From positions 310,001 through 374,000 of the forward strand of contig JAUXVU010000023.1 of the NCBI GenBank assembly GCA_030680295.1: a stretch of DNA of 64,000 nt. The letters are read 5' to 3'. How positions within the stretch are numbered: position 1 is the stretch's first letter; each line of letters opens with the position of its first letter. Positions 57,020-64,000 of the stretch are shown here, in pieces. A model generated the notes under the pieces. The model was not told where the DNA came from. It searched no databases and saw only the letters and a list, made by a program, of their open reading frames with translations. The position numbers and the translations under genes were made by a program. This DNA is from Moraxellaceae bacterium (GTDB lineage: Bacteria > Pseudomonadota > Gammaproteobacteria > Pseudomonadales > Moraxellaceae).

Positions 57020-58446
57020 GATGGCACCTCGTCTACGACCCACGTGTCTTTGGTACCACCGCCTTGTGACGAATTCACCACCAGCGAGCCTTCTTTCAAT
57101 GCCACCCGTGTTAATCCACCCGGCACCATCACAATGTCGTGGCCACTTAATACAAACGGACGCAAATCCAAATGCCTTGGTGCCACACCGCTCTCAACAA
57201 AGGTCGGGCACGTTGATAACGCCAAGGTTGGCTGGGCAATAAAATCCGAAGGTTTGGCCAAAATACGTAGGCGATAATCTTCAATTTCCGCCTTTGAACT
57301 GGTTGGCCCAATCAACATGCCGTAACCACCGGAACCATGCACCTCTTTCACGACTAGCTCCGGCAAATGATCCAGCACGTATTTCAGGTCATCCGGTTTG
57401 CGCAGCAGATACGTCGGTACGTTTTGTAAAATAGGTTCTTCGCTTAAATAAAAGCGAATCATGTCTGGCACATAGGGGTAAATCGACTTGTCATCGGCCA
57501 CGCCAGCACCGGGTGCATTGGCAATAGCCACACGGCCGGCTCGATACACCGACATCAAGCCCGGCACGCCTAGGGATGAATCGGAACGAAACGCTAGTGG
57601 GTCCAAAAAGTCATCATCTATGCGTCGGTAGATCACATCAACGCGTTTAGGGCCTGATGTGGTGCGCATCCACACCCAACCATCACGAACAAACAGGTCA
57701 CTGCCTTCGACTAACTCAACACCCATTTGCTGAGCCAAAAAGGCGTGCTCAAAGTAAGCCGAATTAAAACTACCCGGAGTTAACACCACCACTGTTGGCA
57801 TACCGATGCCAAATGGACTGGCTGCATGCAAGGTTTTCAGCAGCAACTCGGGGTAATGATCCACAGGTGCGACCGAATGGGTGGCAAATAAGTCTGGAAA
57901 CAAACGCATCATCATTTTGCGGTTTTCCAACATATAAGACACACCGCTAGGCGTACGCAGATTGTCCTCTAGGACGTAATACGCCCCATTTTGGTGCCGC
58001 ACCAAATCGATGCCCGCAATATGCGCGTAAACCCGATTCGGCAAATCGATGCCGACCATGCCCAACTGATAGTTCACATTGCCTAAAATCACATCAGCCG
58101 GCACCACACCCGCTTTTAAAATATGTTGCTCGTGATAAATATCGTGCAGAAATTGATTTAAGGCCAAGGCTCGTTGACGCAAACCATTTGCCAACACCTG
58201 CCATTCACTGGCGGTAATCATGCGGGGAATGGTGTCAAACGGTATTAAACGCTCACTTCCGGCCTCGTCACCATAGACCGCAAAGGTAATACCAACACGA
58301 CGAAACAGTAAGTCAGCCTCCTGCCGCTTTTGTTCCATCTCATCTTCCGGCCACTGCGCCAGCCAGTCGCGGTACTGCGCGTAATGCGGACGAACATTGC
58401 CATCGGCACAAAACATTTCATCAAATGGGGGCTCAATCAAGCTCAT
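57013..58446 (-). CDS. Circularly permuted ATP-grasp protein of the Anbu operon
   Basis: A 477-residue circularly permuted type 2 ATP-grasp protein (DUF404/DUF407 group). Visible blocks are IPRMITASEWQVLANGLRQR, YYVLEDNLRTPSGVSYMLEN and VVKEVHGSGGYGMLIGP. ATP-grasp enzymes make amide or ester bonds through acyl phosphates, so this one is thought to build a peptide or modify a protein. It is the first gene of the four-gene unit and overlaps alpha-E. It differs from glutathione synthetases by the permuted order of motifs. Confidence 0.93.
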   Translation of the reverse strand: MSLIEPPFDEMFCADGNVRPHYAQYRDWLAQWPEDEMEQKRQEADLLFRRVGITFAVYGDEAGSERLIPFDTIPRMITASEWQVLANGLRQRALALNQFLHDIYHEQHILKAGVVPADVILGNVNYQLGMVGIDLPNRVYAHIAGIDLVRHQNGAYYVLEDNLRTPSGVSYMLENRKMMMRLFPDLFATHSVAPVDHYPELLLKTLHAASPFGIGMPTVVVLTPGSFNSAYFEHAFLAQQMGVELVEGSDLFVRDGWVWMRTTSGPKRVDVIYRRIDDDFLDPLAFRSDSSLGVPGLMSVYRAGRVAIANAPGAGVADDKSIYPYVPDMIRFYLSEEPILQNVPTYLLRKPDDLKYVLDHLPELVVKEVHGSGGYGMLIGPTSSKAEIEDYRLRILAKPSDFIAQPTLALSTCPTFVESGVAPRHLDLRPFVLSGHDIVMVPGGLTRVALKEGSLVVNSSQGGGTKDTWVVDEVPSC

Positions 58447-58525
58447 GGTAGTCCTTGAGGTAGCGCCAAGTTAACAACGTATGACTACCTGCAAGGCCTG
58501 TGCCAACCAATGCTACAGCGCCCAT

Positions 58526-58560
58526 AAAAAAAGCGCCTGCCAGATTGCTCCGGCAGGCGC
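58526..58560 (-). terminator. Intrinsic terminator after the peroxiredoxin gene
   Basis: A 9-bp GC-rich stem (58533-58541 with 58552-58560) with a 10-nt loop is followed on the minus strand by seven T residues. It isolates the peroxiredoxin unit from the Anbu operon. Confidence 0.93.
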
Positions 58561-58584
58561 CTTAGTTAAGCGCTAACGAAAGGC

Positions 58585-59187
58585 TTAGAGCTTGTCAGCG
58601 TTTGCCGCCAAGTAGCTAGCAACACCAGCTGGTGTTGCGTCCATGCCTTTGTCGCCTTTTTTCCAGTTAGCAGGGCAAACTTCGCCGTGCTCAGCGTGGA
58701 ATTGCAGGGCGTCAAACAAACGAATGATTTCGTCCATACTGCGGCCCAATGGCAGGTCGTTCACGATTTGTGAGCGCACAACACCTTCTGGGTCGATCAA
58801 GAATGCACCACGGAAAGCCACACCACCTTCAGACTCAACGTCATAAGCTTTGGCAATGTCATGCTTCATGTCAGCAGCCAAGGTGTATTTTACTGGGCCA
58901 ATACCGCCATCATTGATGGGGGTGTTACGCCATGCGTTGTGGGTAAAGTGAGAGTCAATCGACACACCCACTACTTCCACATTACGCGCAGTCAGATCAT
59001 CCATGCGGTGATCCAAAGCAATCAGTTCTGATGGGCAAACAAAGGTGAAGTCCAGTGGGTAGAAAAACACCAAGGCATATTTGCCTTTGATAGCGCTGCT
59101 CAAGCTGAAGCTTTCAACAATGCTGCCATCGCCCAACACGGCAGGAACAGTAAAATCCGGGGCTGGTTTGCCAACTAATACGGCCAT
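58585..59187 (-). CDS. Typical 2-Cys peroxiredoxin
   Basis: A 200-residue peroxiredoxin of the AhpC/Prx1 group. The peroxidatic Cys51 is in DFTFVCPSE and the resolving Cys171 is in HGEVCPANW; the GGIGPVKYTL loop (GGIG motif) is present. It reduces peroxides with thioredoxin or AhpF. No ahpF is adjacent, so thioredoxin is the more likely reductant. The second of two adjacent ATG codons (59187) is chosen since AAGGAG is then 6 bases away. A clear terminator follows. Confidence 0.95.
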   Translation of the reverse strand: MAVLVGKPAPDFTVPAVLGDGSIVESFSLSSAIKGKYALVFFYPLDFTFVCPSELIALDHRMDDLTARNVEVVGVSIDSHFTHNAWRNTPINDGGIGPVKYTLAADMKHDIAKAYDVESEGGVAFRGAFLIDPEGVVRSQIVNDLPLGRSMDEIIRLFDALQFHAEHGEVCPANWKKGDKGMDATPAGVASYLAANADKL

Positions 59188-59216
59188 CATTTTCTCCTTA
59201 AGTTTTTTTAAAAAAT

Positions 59217-59651
59217 TTACGCTGCCTGATCGGGCAGCAGCTCGACTACTAAGGTCGTACCTTCCACGGACACCACTCGAACACGTGTGCCTGGCTCACA
59301 ATCAGGGCCCACTACTGACCATGTACTGTCGTCAACAGCCACACGACCACGGCCTGCCTGAATTCCGTCGCCCATCACCAGCTCGCGTCCCAACCAGCGC
59401 GCCATACCGGTATTTACCCGGTTTAGCTCAGGCTTTAATACTTTCGGACGACGACGATACCAAACCGCCGTCAGGCTTACGGACAAAGCGCCAAACAGCA
59501 CGATTTGCCAAGTAATATCGTCTAAGCCTAACTGTGCCGAGATGGCCACAATACCCGCTGCAGCCGCCAGCATCAGCATGACAAAATTGCCGGTTACCAG
59601 CTCAGAAGCGGCTAATACCAAAGCAATTACCAGCCACATCATGGGGGTCAT
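59217..59651 (-). CDS. NfeD-family membrane protein
   Basis: A 144-residue short-form NfeD protein with three membrane helices in residues 1-75 and a C-terminal OB-fold domain (about 85-140, with GRVAVDDSTWSVVG). Short NfeD proteins work with SPFH/stomatin proteins, and the SPFH gene lies 11 bases upstream. The E. coli counterpart is YbbK/QmcA with YbbL-type neighbours. The pair is thought to organise membrane microdomains. Confidence 0.92.
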   Translation of the reverse strand: MTPMMWLVIALVLAASELVTGNFVMLMLAAAAGIVAISAQLGLDDITWQIVLFGALSVSLTAVWYRRRPKVLKPELNRVNTGMARWLGRELVMGDGIQAGRGRVAVDDSTWSVVGPDCEPGTRVRVVSVEGTTLVVELLPDQAA

Positions 59652-59662
59652 CTCGGCTCTCC

Positions 59663-60571
59663 TTATTTAGACTGCAAAGACTTCACTAATTCGCCAATAC
59701 CACCAACTGTACCAACCAACTGTGTTGCCTCAATCGGCATCATAATGACTTTGCTGTTAGGTGACGCAGCAACCGCACCAAACGCTTCAACATACTTTTG
59801 CGCGATGAAGTAGTTAATGGCTTGAATGTCACCTTTGGCAATCGCGTCAGACACTACGGCTGTTGCATTCGCTTCAGCTTGGGCTTCACGCTCACGCGCT
59901 TCCGCTTCCAAGAACGCGGCTTGACGCGCACCTTCCGCTTTCAAAATCTGACCCTGCTTTTCGCCTTCGGCAGTCAAAATCTCAGCCGCACGACGACCTT
60001 CCGCTTCCAGAATCGACGCACGCTTCATACGCTCGGCTTTCATCTGCGACGCCATGGCTTCAACCAAGTCAGTCGGCGGGGTAATGTCTTTAATTTCAAC
60101 GCGGGTAATCTTGATACCCCAAGGACCAGTGGCTTGGTCTATTGCCGTCAACAGACGACCATTGATTTGGTCACGCTGAGACAACATTTCATCCAGATCC
60201 AACGAACCAATCACGGTACGCATATTGGTCATGGCCAAGTTTTGAATGGCATAACCCAAGCCTTGGATTTCATAAGCGGCACGTGGTGTGTCCATCACTT
60301 GGTAAAAACACACGGCATCAATACGCACCATGGCGTTATCACGCGAAATCACTTCTTGTGCAGGAATATCCAGCACCTGCTCCATAACCGTTAGCTTGCG
60401 ACCAATTTGGTCAAAGAACGGCATAATGAAATGCAGACCGGGGCTTAAGGTATGTGTGAAGCGGCCAAAACGCTCTACCGTCCACTCATAACCCTGTGGC
60501 ACCTGCTTAACACTCAGCACCACAATTAAAATTGCAACGGCCAATAAGGCCAACAGCATAATCTCGAACAT
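59663..60571 (-). CDS. qmcA: SPFH/Band 7 protein (QmcA-like)
   Basis: A 302-residue stomatin/prohibitin-like protein. One N-terminal membrane helix (about 2-20) is followed by the SPFH domain ([20 protein letters not shown]) and a long Ala-Glu-rich coiled coil (about 190-250, [20 protein letters not shown]). Such proteins form ring or cage assemblies, often with FtsH or NfeD. It is the first gene of an SPFH-NfeD pair. Confidence 0.94.
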   Translation of the reverse strand: MFEIMLLALLAVAILIVVLSVKQVPQGYEWTVERFGRFTHTLSPGLHFIMPFFDQIGRKLTVMEQVLDIPAQEVISRDNAMVRIDAVCFYQVMDTPRAAYEIQGLGYAIQNLAMTNMRTVIGSLDLDEMLSQRDQINGRLLTAIDQATGPWGIKITRVEIKDITPPTDLVEAMASQMKAERMKRASILEAEGRRAAEILTAEGEKQGQILKAEGARQAAFLEAEAREREAQAEANATAVVSDAIAKGDIQAINYFIAQKYVEAFGAVAASPNSKVIMMPIEATQLVGTVGGIGELVKSLQSK

Positions 60572-60614
60572 TCTGTGCTCTCCAATAATTTAGATGGTTA
60601 GTACAGCGTTCCGC

Positions 60615-60941
60615 TTATGCTTCTGGTTGACCCGCCGCTGCTTTCACCAAAGGCGCTAACTCGCCTTTTTGCACCATGTCCATGACGATGTCACAACCGC
60701 CAATTAACTCACCTTTCACCCACAGCTGCGGGAAGGTTGGCCAGTTAGCAATGATCGGCAAGGTGGAGCGAATTTCTGGGTTTTCCAAAATATTGACATA
60801 AGCAAATGGAACACCTACTTGTACCATGGCTTCCACTACACGCGCAGAAAAACCGCACTGCGGAAACTGTGGTGTACCCTTCATGTATAACAACACGTTG
60901 TTTTCAGTGATTTGTTTCTTGATCAGTTCTTGAACGTCCAT
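60615..60941 (-). CDS. grxD: Monothiol glutaredoxin Grx4
   Basis: A 108-residue monothiol glutaredoxin with the CGFS active site (Cys29 in QCGFSARV). GrxD dimers bind a 2Fe-2S cluster with glutathione and deliver it to target proteins. The WPTFPQLWVKGELIGG block supplies the cis-Pro and glutathione-binding residues. It stands 43 bases upstream of the SPFH gene on the same strand and might share its transcript. Confidence 0.97.
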   Translation of the reverse strand: MDVQELIKKQITENNVLLYMKGTPQFPQCGFSARVVEAMVQVGVPFAYVNILENPEIRSTLPIIANWPTFPQLWVKGELIGGCDIVMDMVQKGELAPLVKAAAGQPEA

Positions 60942-61062
60942 AATGGCTCTCTTCAGGTCAGATAAATGTCGAGCGAGATGTTAACAGAACTCGCCCGCTT
61001 CTTGGCTAAAACAGCAGAGACAGATACACTCCGTGTTTCCCCGATTGTCGCGTGATACGCCC

Positions 61063-62244
61063 ATGACCACTGCATTAATGCCTACTTATGCTCGGCAACC
61101 TATCGCTTTTGTTCGCGGTGAAGGTGTTTGGCTGTTTGATACCCAAGGTCGTCGTTATTTAGACACTACCGCAGGCATTGCTGTGTGTGGTTTAGGCCAT
61201 GCTCATCCTGTCGTAGCCGAAGCCATTGCAGACCAAGCGCGCACGCTGGTTCACACCTCCAATTTGTTCCAAGTGCCACTGCAGGAACAACTGGCCGAAA
61301 AGCTGTGTGAAGTGTCAGGCATGGCGCGTGCATTTTTTGGCAACTCTGGTGCCGAAGCCAACGAAGGCGCTATTAAATTAGCACGGTTATACGGCAATCA
61401 ACGTGGTGTAGCCTTGCCCACCATTATTGTCATGCACAATAGTTTTCATGGCCGTACCATGGCGACACTTACCGCCACTGGCAATACCAAAATCCAAACT
61501 GGCTTTGGCCCCTTGGTGCAAGGTTTTGTGCACGTACCGCATGGTGATATTGAAGCCATTGAAGCCGTCGCACTTGAAAATCCAAACATCGTGGCCATTT
61601 TGGTAGAACCTATTCAGGGCGAAAGCGGCGTACGCATGCCACCTCAGGGTTTTGATTATCTAAAGCAATTACGCACACTCTGCGACCGCCATGAATGGTT
61701 GTTGATGCTGGATGAAATCCAAACCGGTAATGGCCGCACCGGCAAATATTTTGCCTACCAACATGTGGGCATTTTGCCTGACGTGGTCACCACCGCTAAG
61801 GGCTTGGGCAATGGCTTCCCCATTGGTTCCACGCTGGTATCAGGCCGCGCCACCGAACTGTTTGGCCCGGGCATGCATGGCACCACTTACGGCGGCACAC
61901 CGCTGGGCTCACGTGCGGCACTAACCACTATCAACGAATTATTAAAAGGGCCTATCGACAACGCAGCGACCATGGGCGCGCGCATAAAAGCTGGCTTTGA
62001 ACGTGAGCTGGGCGACCTAGGCGTAACAGTAGAAGGTGCAGGCCTGATGCTGGGTGTAGTGCTACCACGGCCCTGCACTGAATTAGTTGCGCTTGCTCGC
62101 GAAGCCGGTGTGCTGCTGATTGTTAGCGCCGAAAATCGTATCCGTTTATTGCCGCCGCTAATTATTTCAGCGGAAGAGTCGGATGAGCTGGTACAACGCA
62201 TCAGCGCCTTGGTGCGTGACTTTTTAACGACGGCTGCATCATGA
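61063..62244 (+). CDS. argD: Acetylornithine aminotransferase
   Basis: Class III PLP aminotransferase of 393 residues, acting in arginine synthesis and possibly also on succinyl-diaminopimelate. The start at 61063 ([16 protein letters not shown]) suits the family. Motifs are [44 protein letters not shown], and the PLP Lys in [13 protein letters not shown]. It overlaps the argF start by ATGA, so the two arginine genes are coupled. Confidence 0.96.
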   Translation: MTTALMPTYARQPIAFVRGEGVWLFDTQGRRYLDTTAGIAVCGLGHAHPVVAEAIADQARTLVHTSNLFQVPLQEQLAEKLCEVSGMARAFFGNSGAEANEGAIKLARLYGNQRGVALPTIIVMHNSFHGRTMATLTATGNTKIQTGFGPLVQGFVHVPHGDIEAIEAVALENPNIVAILVEPIQGESGVRMPPQGFDYLKQLRTLCDRHEWLLMLDEIQTGNGRTGKYFAYQHVGILPDVVTTAKGLGNGFPIGSTLVSGRATELFGPGMHGTTYGGTPLGSRAALTTINELLKGPIDNAATMGARIKAGFERELGDLGVTVEGAGLMLGVVLPRPCTELVALAREAGVLLIVSAENRIRLLPPLIISAEESDELVQRISALVRDFLTTAAS

Positions 62245-63161
62245 GCGTACGGCACTTTTTAACCCTGCTAGACCTTTCACCTGTTGAATTACAGGCGGTA
62301 CTGGATCGCGCCATTGAACTGAAAAAAATGCGCAATGCCGGTGTGGTGTTTGAACCACTGAAAAACCGTGTACTGGCAATGATTTTTGAAAAGTCATCTA
62401 CACGCACGCGGGTATCGTTCGAAGCGGGCATGGCACAGTTTGGTGGCTCAGCTATTTTCTTGTCACCACGCGACACCCAGTTAGGTCGTGGCGAACCCAT
62501 TGAAGACTCGGCGCGGGTTATTTCCCGCATGTGTGATGCGGTGATGATCCGTACCTTTGCGCACGCCACCATCGAACGCTTTGCACAGCACTCTAGGGTG
62601 CCCGTCATTAACGCCTTAACGGACGACCACCACCCCTGCCAGTTATTAGCCGACCTGCAAACTTTTGTGGAGCACCGTGGCGCCCTAGCCGGTCGCACCT
62701 TTGCGTGGATTGGCGACGGCAACAATATGTGCAATAGCTATGTGCATGCCGCACATCAATTTGGTTTTCAGCTAAAAATTGCCTGCCCCTATGGTTTTGA
62801 GCCAGATCCTGATTTGCTGGAAGAATATGCACACTGCGCCACGTTGGTGAAAACTGCCGAAGAAGCCGCCGAAGGCGCACACTTGGTAGCCACTGACGTG
62901 TGGACCAGTATGGGACAAGAATCTGAGCAAAGCGTGCGTAAACGTCGTTTTGCCATGTATCAGGTTAACCCTCGCCTAATGGACCATGCCGCGGATGACG
63001 CGCTGTTTATGCACTGCTTGCCGGCGCATCGTGGCGAAGAGATTTCCGAAGATATGCTTGATGACCCACGCGCTGTGGTATGGGATGAGGCAGAAAACCG
63101 CCTGCATGTGCAAAAAGCGCTGATGGAGTTTTTGGTGGTGGGCTTGCCTGAGCGCGCTTAA
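62241..63161 (+). CDS. argF: Ornithine carbamoyltransferase
   Basis: Anabolic ornithine transcarbamylase of 306 residues, making citrulline from ornithine and carbamoyl phosphate. The carbamoyl-phosphate loop is [10 protein letters not shown], followed by HPCQLLAD, and the ornithine loop [11 protein letters not shown] with the catalytic Cys. Coupled to argD. A nested palindrome follows in place of a plain terminator. Confidence 0.97.
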   Translation: MSVRHFLTLLDLSPVELQAVLDRAIELKKMRNAGVVFEPLKNRVLAMIFEKSSTRTRVSFEAGMAQFGGSAIFLSPRDTQLGRGEPIEDSARVISRMCDAVMIRTFAHATIERFAQHSRVPVINALTDDHHPCQLLADLQTFVEHRGALAGRTFAWIGDGNNMCNSYVHAAHQFGFQLKIACPYGFEPDPDLLEEYAHCATLVKTAEEAAEGAHLVATDVWTSMGQESEQSVRKRRFAMYQVNPRLMDHAADDALFMHCLPAHRGEEISEDMLDDPRAVVWDEAENRLHVQKALMEFLVVGLPERA

Positions 63162-63183
63162 CTGCAAGCCCAACCTACTCGGG

Positions 63184-63320
63184 TGGAGTGGGGTGTTCAA
63201 TTTGGGTACTTTTAAAAAGTGTCTTTTTAGCCGAACCCCATTCGGGGAATAGGGTTCGGCTAATGGCATTCGGGGAAAATCTTGGTTTTAAAAAGTACCC
63301 AAACTTAATACCCCTCCCCC
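63184..63320. repeat. Nested palindromic element between argF and galE
   Basis: Two nested inverted repeats fill most of the gap between convergent argF and galE. The outer arms, about 63184-63216 and 63283-63320, share GGGTACTTTT and flanking sequence with small gaps. The inner 11-bp arms TAGCCGAACCC (63228-63238) and its complement (63252-63262) are perfect. An 11-base direct repeat, CATTCGGGGAA, occurs at 63239 and 63267. The stem could act as a bidirectional terminator, but its length suggests a mobile-type repeat family. Confidence 0.7.
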
Positions 63321-64000
63321 TAGCTATCACCATAACCCTGAGGATTTTTCTGCTGCCAGCGCCAATGGTCTTGGCACATAGCATCAACCCCCAACACGGC
63401 CTCCCAACCCAACTCGGCCAAGGCCAACGCAGGATCGGCATAACATGCCGCCACATCGCCGGGGCGACGGTTTGCAAACTCATGGGCTATAGGTTTGCCC
63501 GCAGCTTGCTCAAACGCACGCAGCATATCCACCACCGAATAACCCTGCCCTGTGCCTAAATTTACCGTCACCAAATTGCCGGACGGGCCGCCATGAGCTA
63601 AACGGTCTAAGGCCTGCAAATGCCCGCGAGCTAAGTCTTGTACATGAATATAGTCGCGCACACCGGTACCATCTGGTGTGGGCCAGTCCTGACCAAAAAC
63701 ACGCAGCTTGTCCAAACGGCCGCTGGCCACCTGAGCGATATAGGGCATCAGGTTGTTGGGGACGCCGTTAGGGTCTTCACCAATCAAACCGCTAGGGTGA
63801 GCTCCCACTGGATTAAAATAACGCAAAATAGCCAGCCGCCAGGTGTCAGGTTCTGATACATGTAAGTCGCGCAGCATGTCTTCAATATGCAGCTTGCTGG
63901 CGCCATAAGGGTTAGTGGCAGAAAGCGGAAAGTCTTCACAAATAGGCACTGCATGTGGGTCGCCATAGACCGTGGCCGACGAGCTAAACACCAGCGAATA
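63320..64000 (-). CDS. galE: UDP-glucose 4-epimerase, C-terminal part
   Basis: The C-terminal ~226 residues of a GalE-type short-chain epimerase; the frame stays open to the window edge, so the N-terminal Rossmann part is outside. The Ser-Ser-Ala-Thr strand ([10 protein letters not shown]) and the catalytic YxxxK (NPYGASK) are present, followed by [12 protein letters not shown] and [14 protein letters not shown]. It interconverts UDP-glucose and UDP-galactose, supplying polysaccharide or LPS sugars. Partial only because of the window boundary; no frameshift is seen. Confidence 0.96.
   Translation of the reverse strand, partial: YSLVFSSSATVYGDPHAVPICEDFPLSATNPYGASKLHIEDMLRDLHVSEPDTWRLAILRYFNPVGAHPSGLIGEDPNGVPNNLMPYIAQVASGRLDKLRVFGQDWPTPDGTGVRDYIHVQDLARGHLQALDRLAHGGPSGNLVTVNLGTGQGYSVVDMLRAFEQAAGKPIAHEFANRRPGDVAACYADPALALAELGWEAVLGVDAMCQDHWRWQQKNPQGYGDS

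Noticed and set aside
59798-60394. A 198-codon open frame on the plus strand opposite the SPFH gene
   Set aside because: It mirrors the Ala-Glu-rich coiled coil of a certain gene; its composition is that of a reverse-frame shadow.

Overview
The window is ordinary, densely packed gammaproteobacterial chromosome of roughly even base composition. About 65 protein genes are visible. I saw no rRNA or tRNA genes, prophage, insertion sequence, CRISPR array or toxin/defence cassette. Gene content and order suggest Pseudomonadales, most likely the Moraxellaceae side. The pointers are a lone soluble RsxB next to nth, an AdeT-like binding protein, two PF10118 proteins, Moraxella-type lipases, and the Hda / AI-2E permease / purM-purN / DUF3108 block shared with Pseudomonas. 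The taxonomic call is inference from families and synteny; no marker gene was compared.

Layout. 1-1.8 kb: glnK-amtB ammonium module on the minus strand. 2.1-10.7 kb: complete cbb3 oxidase locus ccoNOQP-ccoGHIS plus a SafE-like protein. 10.8-15.6 kb: lipase-like hydrolase, lipoprotein, ackA, pta. 15.6-18.1 kb: diguanylate cyclase and an unassigned multi-pass membrane protein. 18.3-19.2 kb: first PF10118 protein. 19.2-21.8 kb: pirin-azoR operon divergent from a LysR regulator. 21.7-24.9 kb: orphan sensor kinase and class I fumarase. 24.9-32.4 kb: epoxide-hydrolase-like protein, YihY protein, wrbA, DUF2069, hda, AI-2E permease, purMN, DUF3108 lipoprotein. 32.4-38.5 kb: a palindromic repeat pair, dcd, apbC, and the coupled operon metG-esterase-phnA-rluA. 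38.6-45.4 kb: second PF10118 protein, alpha/beta hydrolases, TetR regulator, AdeT-like protein with an unknown partner, amidase. 45.5-50.2 kb: rsxB, nth, AsmA-like protein, unknown protein. 50.2-54.5 kb: argG, second diguanylate cyclase, pyrC, rnt. 54.5-58.4 kb: Anbu proteasome-like peptidase operon with transglutaminase, alpha-E and ATP-grasp genes. 58.6-60.9 kb: peroxiredoxin, NfeD, SPFH protein, Grx4. 61-63.2 kb: argD-argF. The right edge cuts through galE.

How the parts work together. The cco block supplies the high-affinity terminal oxidase with its own copper delivery and maturation factors, so the cell probably respires at low oxygen. ackA-pta allows acetate overflow or assimilation. 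ArgD, ArgF and ArgG are three arginine steps, and PurM, PurN, PyrC and Dcd supply nucleotides. At least five alpha/beta-fold hydrolases, an amidase and the PF10118 proteins suggest lipid or ester metabolism.

The parts most worth a second look are the Anbu/ATP-grasp/alpha-E/transglutaminase operon, whose substrate is unknown to me; the two PF10118 proteins, whose conserved Glu and ExxH spacing matches a ferritin-like di-iron site; the AdeT-like protein with its unknown partner; and two families of nested palindromes in convergent gaps.
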